Positions 13,609 through 14,924 of a stretch of 14,924 nt of DNA are shown here, one piece after another. Numbering within the stretch: the stretch's first letter is position 1; every line of letters begins with the position of its first letter. The position numbers were made by a program, and so were the translations under genes. The notes under the pieces were generated by a model. It saw only the letters and a list, made by a program, of their open reading frames with translations. It was not told the DNA's origin and did not search any database. Origin of the DNA: an uncultured Kouleothrix sp. (GTDB lineage: Bacteria; Chloroflexota; Chloroflexia; Chloroflexales; Roseiflexaceae); assembly GCA_937858455.1 (NCBI GenBank), contig CALLYN010000749.1, positions 1-14,924 on the forward strand, written 5' to 3'.

Positions 13609-13626
13609 AAGCGACTTTTGTCGCTT
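13609..13626. promoter_or_regulatory. candidate Crp/Fnr-family operator between nirK and the regulator gene
   Basis: AAGCGAC-TTTT-GTCGCTT is a perfect 18-bp palindrome. It can be read as GCGA-N6-TCGC, the geometry of CRP sites (GTGA-N6-TCAC), or as a 5-4-5 Fnr-type site. Its centre (13617.5) is about 41.5 bp upstream of the predicted nirK start, the classical class II activator position. The adjacent gene encodes a Crp/Fnr protein. Confidence 0.55.
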
Positions 13627-13775
13627 GGCCGTGTGTATGCGCCAGAGTTGTCGAATCTTCACGATCGCCCTGGCGCGCCGGGCAGCTGTTGCTGCGCGAA
13701 TTGGGTATGGCGCTCACGGCTGCTTGCCGAGGTGCCCGAGGTATCGTTGGGCAACTGCATCAATCGCACGTTATC

Positions 13776-13786
13776 TATGGTATTCT
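13776..13786 (+). promoter_or_regulatory. extended -10 promoter for the Crp/Fnr gene
   Basis: TATGG-TATTCT fits the TRTGn-extended -10 form. It predicts a start near 13793 and a leader of about 33 nt before ATG 13826. No -35 is visible at 17 bp. It lies about 160 bp from the palindrome, so that site would not directly cover this promoter. Confidence 0.45.
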
Positions 13787-13825
13787 TACTGCGCTTGGCT
13801 ATAGGCTCGTAGTTCGGGTGGATCT

Positions 13826-14500
13826 ATGCTCGAAGAACGGATCGCTCAGCTTCGACAGGCCGGCTTTTGCGCGGATCTGCCCATGCCCGCGCTGGCCGCG
13901 CTGGCTACGCTGGCCGGGCCTATTCAGCGGCCGGCCGGTACGCTGATCCAGCTCGAAGGCGACACCCCCGAGGCGATGTATGTGGTGGCGCGGGGCCGCG
14001 TGAAGATCGCGCGGATTGGCCTGGGCGGGCGCGAGCAGGTGCTGAATGTGATCGGCCCAGGCGGGCACTTCAATACTGTGCCGATGTTCGATGGCGGCCC
14101 CTGCCCGGCCAACGCCGAGGCGCTGACCGACGTGACCCTGCTGGCGCTGCCGCGCGATGCCCTGCTGGAGGCGGTCGAGCGCTACCCCAGCATCGCGCTG
14201 GCGCTGCTGCGCGATTTCACCGGCAGGCTGCGCCACCTGGTGAACCTCGTCGACGATCTGGCGCTGCATAGCGTGCAGGGCCGCCTGGCCGGGCTGCTGC
14301 TCGAGCAGGCCGAGGCGGCTGAGCGTGGCGCGGCGCCCCCGCCGCTGACCCAGGCCGAGATGGCTGCGCGGCTGGGAACCGTGCGCGAGATGATCGGGCG
14401 CGCGCTCAAAGTATTTGAGAGCCAGGGGTTGATACGCCTCGATCGCGGCATGATCACGCTGCTCGATCGCGCCGGCCTGGCCGCGCAGCGCGAGACATAA
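13826..14500 (+). CDS. Crp/Fnr-family transcriptional regulator
   Basis: The 224-residue regulator starts at ATG 13826 with GGTGGA upstream. The N-terminal effector domain (about 15-115) has the beta-roll pattern ('EAMYVVARGRVKI', 'VLNVIGPGGHFNTVPMF'), a long dimerisation helix (about 111-143), and a C-terminal HTH_Crp (about 172-218). The recognition helix contains 'REMIGR' (187-192), matching the CRP set Arg-Glu-x-x-Gly-Arg. The cAMP pocket is not conserved: CRP's Glu72, Arg82 and Ser83 align with Thr84, Pro94 and Ala95. The Fnr cysteine cluster is also missing (only Cys15 and Cys93). So it is neither a cAMP nor an Fe-S sensor of the standard type. Divergence from nirK suggests a nitrogen-oxide or redox signal, possibly through haem as in DNR-type regulators (inference). 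Confidence 0.92.
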   Translation: MLEERIAQLRQAGFCADLPMPALAALATLAGPIQRPAGTLIQLEGDTPEAMYVVARGRVKIARIGLGGREQVLNVIGPGGHFNTVPMFDGGPCPANAEALTDVTLLALPRDALLEAVERYPSIALALLRDFTGRLRHLVNLVDDLALHSVQGRLAGLLLEQAEAAERGAAPPPLTQAEMAARLGTVREMIGRALKVFESQGLIRLDRGMITLLDRAGLAAQRET

Positions 14501-14584
14501 GCCGGGGTGTTCACCCGTGGCACCGATCCTGCTTCACTGCTCCTCCAAGACATCGCAGCCATAGCTGCGAGCGATCAGCGCGCC

Positions 14585-14604
14585 GCGCCGGCTGCGGCCG
14601 GCGC
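14585..14604. repeat. GC-rich hairpin downstream of the Crp/Fnr gene
   Basis: GCGCCGGC (14585-14592) pairs with GCCGGCGC (14597-14604) across a 4-nt loop, 84 bp past the stop codon. No T-tract follows, so a terminator role is uncertain. A second small stem (GCTCTCA/TGAGAGC, 14617-14639) lies between it and the next ribosome-binding site. Confidence 0.35.
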
Positions 14605-14663
14605 CCGCACCGAAGGCTCTCACACTGCGGTTGAGAGCACGGATCGTCAAGGAGGAAACTTCA

Positions 14664-14924
14664 ATGGCTAAGACAGTTGTTGGTTTGTTCGATACCGCCG
14701 CCGAGGCGCAGAATGTGGTACAAAGCCTCGTGAATGGTGGCTTTACGCGCGAAGACATCAGCATCCTGGCAAATAACCGCGATGGCACTACCTCCGACAC
14801 AGCCGGCAGCGCAACGGCCGAAGGCGCCGGCGCTGGCGCGGTCGGTGGCGGTGTGCTCGGCGGCGTGCTGGGCCTGCTGGTGGGCGTTGGCGCGCTGGCC
14901 ATCCCAGGGATCGGCCCGGTGCTG
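14664..14924 (+). CDS. general stress protein-like, glycine-rich membrane-associated protein (3' end outside window)
   Basis: ATG 14664 follows a strong GGAGGAAA, and 87 codons are present before the window ends. The start 'MAKTVVGLFDTAAEAQNVVQ' with 'LVNGGFTREDISILAN' (22-37) is the alpha/beta unit of the general stress protein 17M (YflT-like) domain, common in Chloroflexota and Deinococcota. From about residue 54 the sequence becomes a Gly/Ala/Val-rich hydrophobic segment ('GAGAVGGGVLGGVLGLLVGVG') like the membrane-inserting or glycine-zipper stretch of these proteins. The role is presumed stress or desiccation related; the biochemical function is unknown for the family. It is on the same strand as the Crp/Fnr gene but 163 bp away, with hairpins between. 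Confidence 0.8.
   Translation, partial: MAKTVVGLFDTAAEAQNVVQSLVNGGFTREDISILANNRDGTTSDTAGSATAEGAGAGAVGGGVLGGVLGLLVGVGALAIPGIGPVL

Noticed and set aside
13609..13626. The AAGCGAC-TTTT-GTCGCTT palindrome as an intrinsic terminator
   Set aside because: The T residues are in the loop and no T-tract follows on either strand; no gene ends here, since the flanking genes diverge.
1..14924. Mobile element, prophage, toxin-antitoxin pair or CRISPR array
   Set aside because: No transposase, integrase, phage or Cas motifs, no regularly spaced repeats and no terminal repeats flanking genes were found; base composition looks even across the window.

Overview
The window is GC-rich bacterial DNA with densely packed, short-spaced genes on both strands. 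The gene set, the codon preference (CGC, CTG, GCC, with frequent CTCGAG and GATCG strings) and the protein sequences look most like a filamentous member of the Chloroflexota (Roseiflexus/Kouleothrix-like, class Chloroflexia). That placement is recognition from memory, not a computed result. I see no rRNA, tRNA, CRISPR array, transposase or prophage gene.

Left part (1-5085): a 3'-truncated PIG3-type NAD(P)H quinone oxidoreductase on the minus strand; a 65-residue unknown protein; a STAS-domain (anti-sigma-antagonist-like) protein ending at a perfect intrinsic terminator; a 528-residue aldehyde dehydrogenase followed by a nested hairpin; a 187-residue protein of unknown function; and, convergent with it across a 30-bp perfect palindrome, a two-CBS-domain protein.

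Middle (5017-10763): after two strong hairpins comes a thioredoxin-reductase-like flavoprotein that has no cysteine at all, divergent from an L-lactate dehydrogenase. A small four-cysteine protein is divergent from a soluble GAF histidine kinase. The kinase is followed by a stand-alone receiver protein and an OmpR-type response regulator that has its own near-consensus promoter. These three probably form a signalling unit.

Right part (10772-14924): a nitrogen-oxide cluster. A copper nitrite reductase homologue (lipoprotein with an extra N-terminal cupredoxin domain) is transcribed leftwards, followed by a 2[4Fe-4S] ferredoxin and two tandem paralogous four-helix membrane proteins resembling a fragment of haem-copper oxidase/NO reductase subunit I. 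Divergent from nirK is a Crp/Fnr regulator with a degenerate cyclic-nucleotide pocket. The region between them contains a perfect palindrome with CRP-type geometry, placed about 41.5 bp from a predicted nirK start. This suggests that the regulator controls nirK. The window ends inside a general-stress-protein-like gene.

Several genes are preceded by an extended -10 element of the form TRTGn-TAnnnT without a clear -35 box, which looks like the local house-keeping promoter style.
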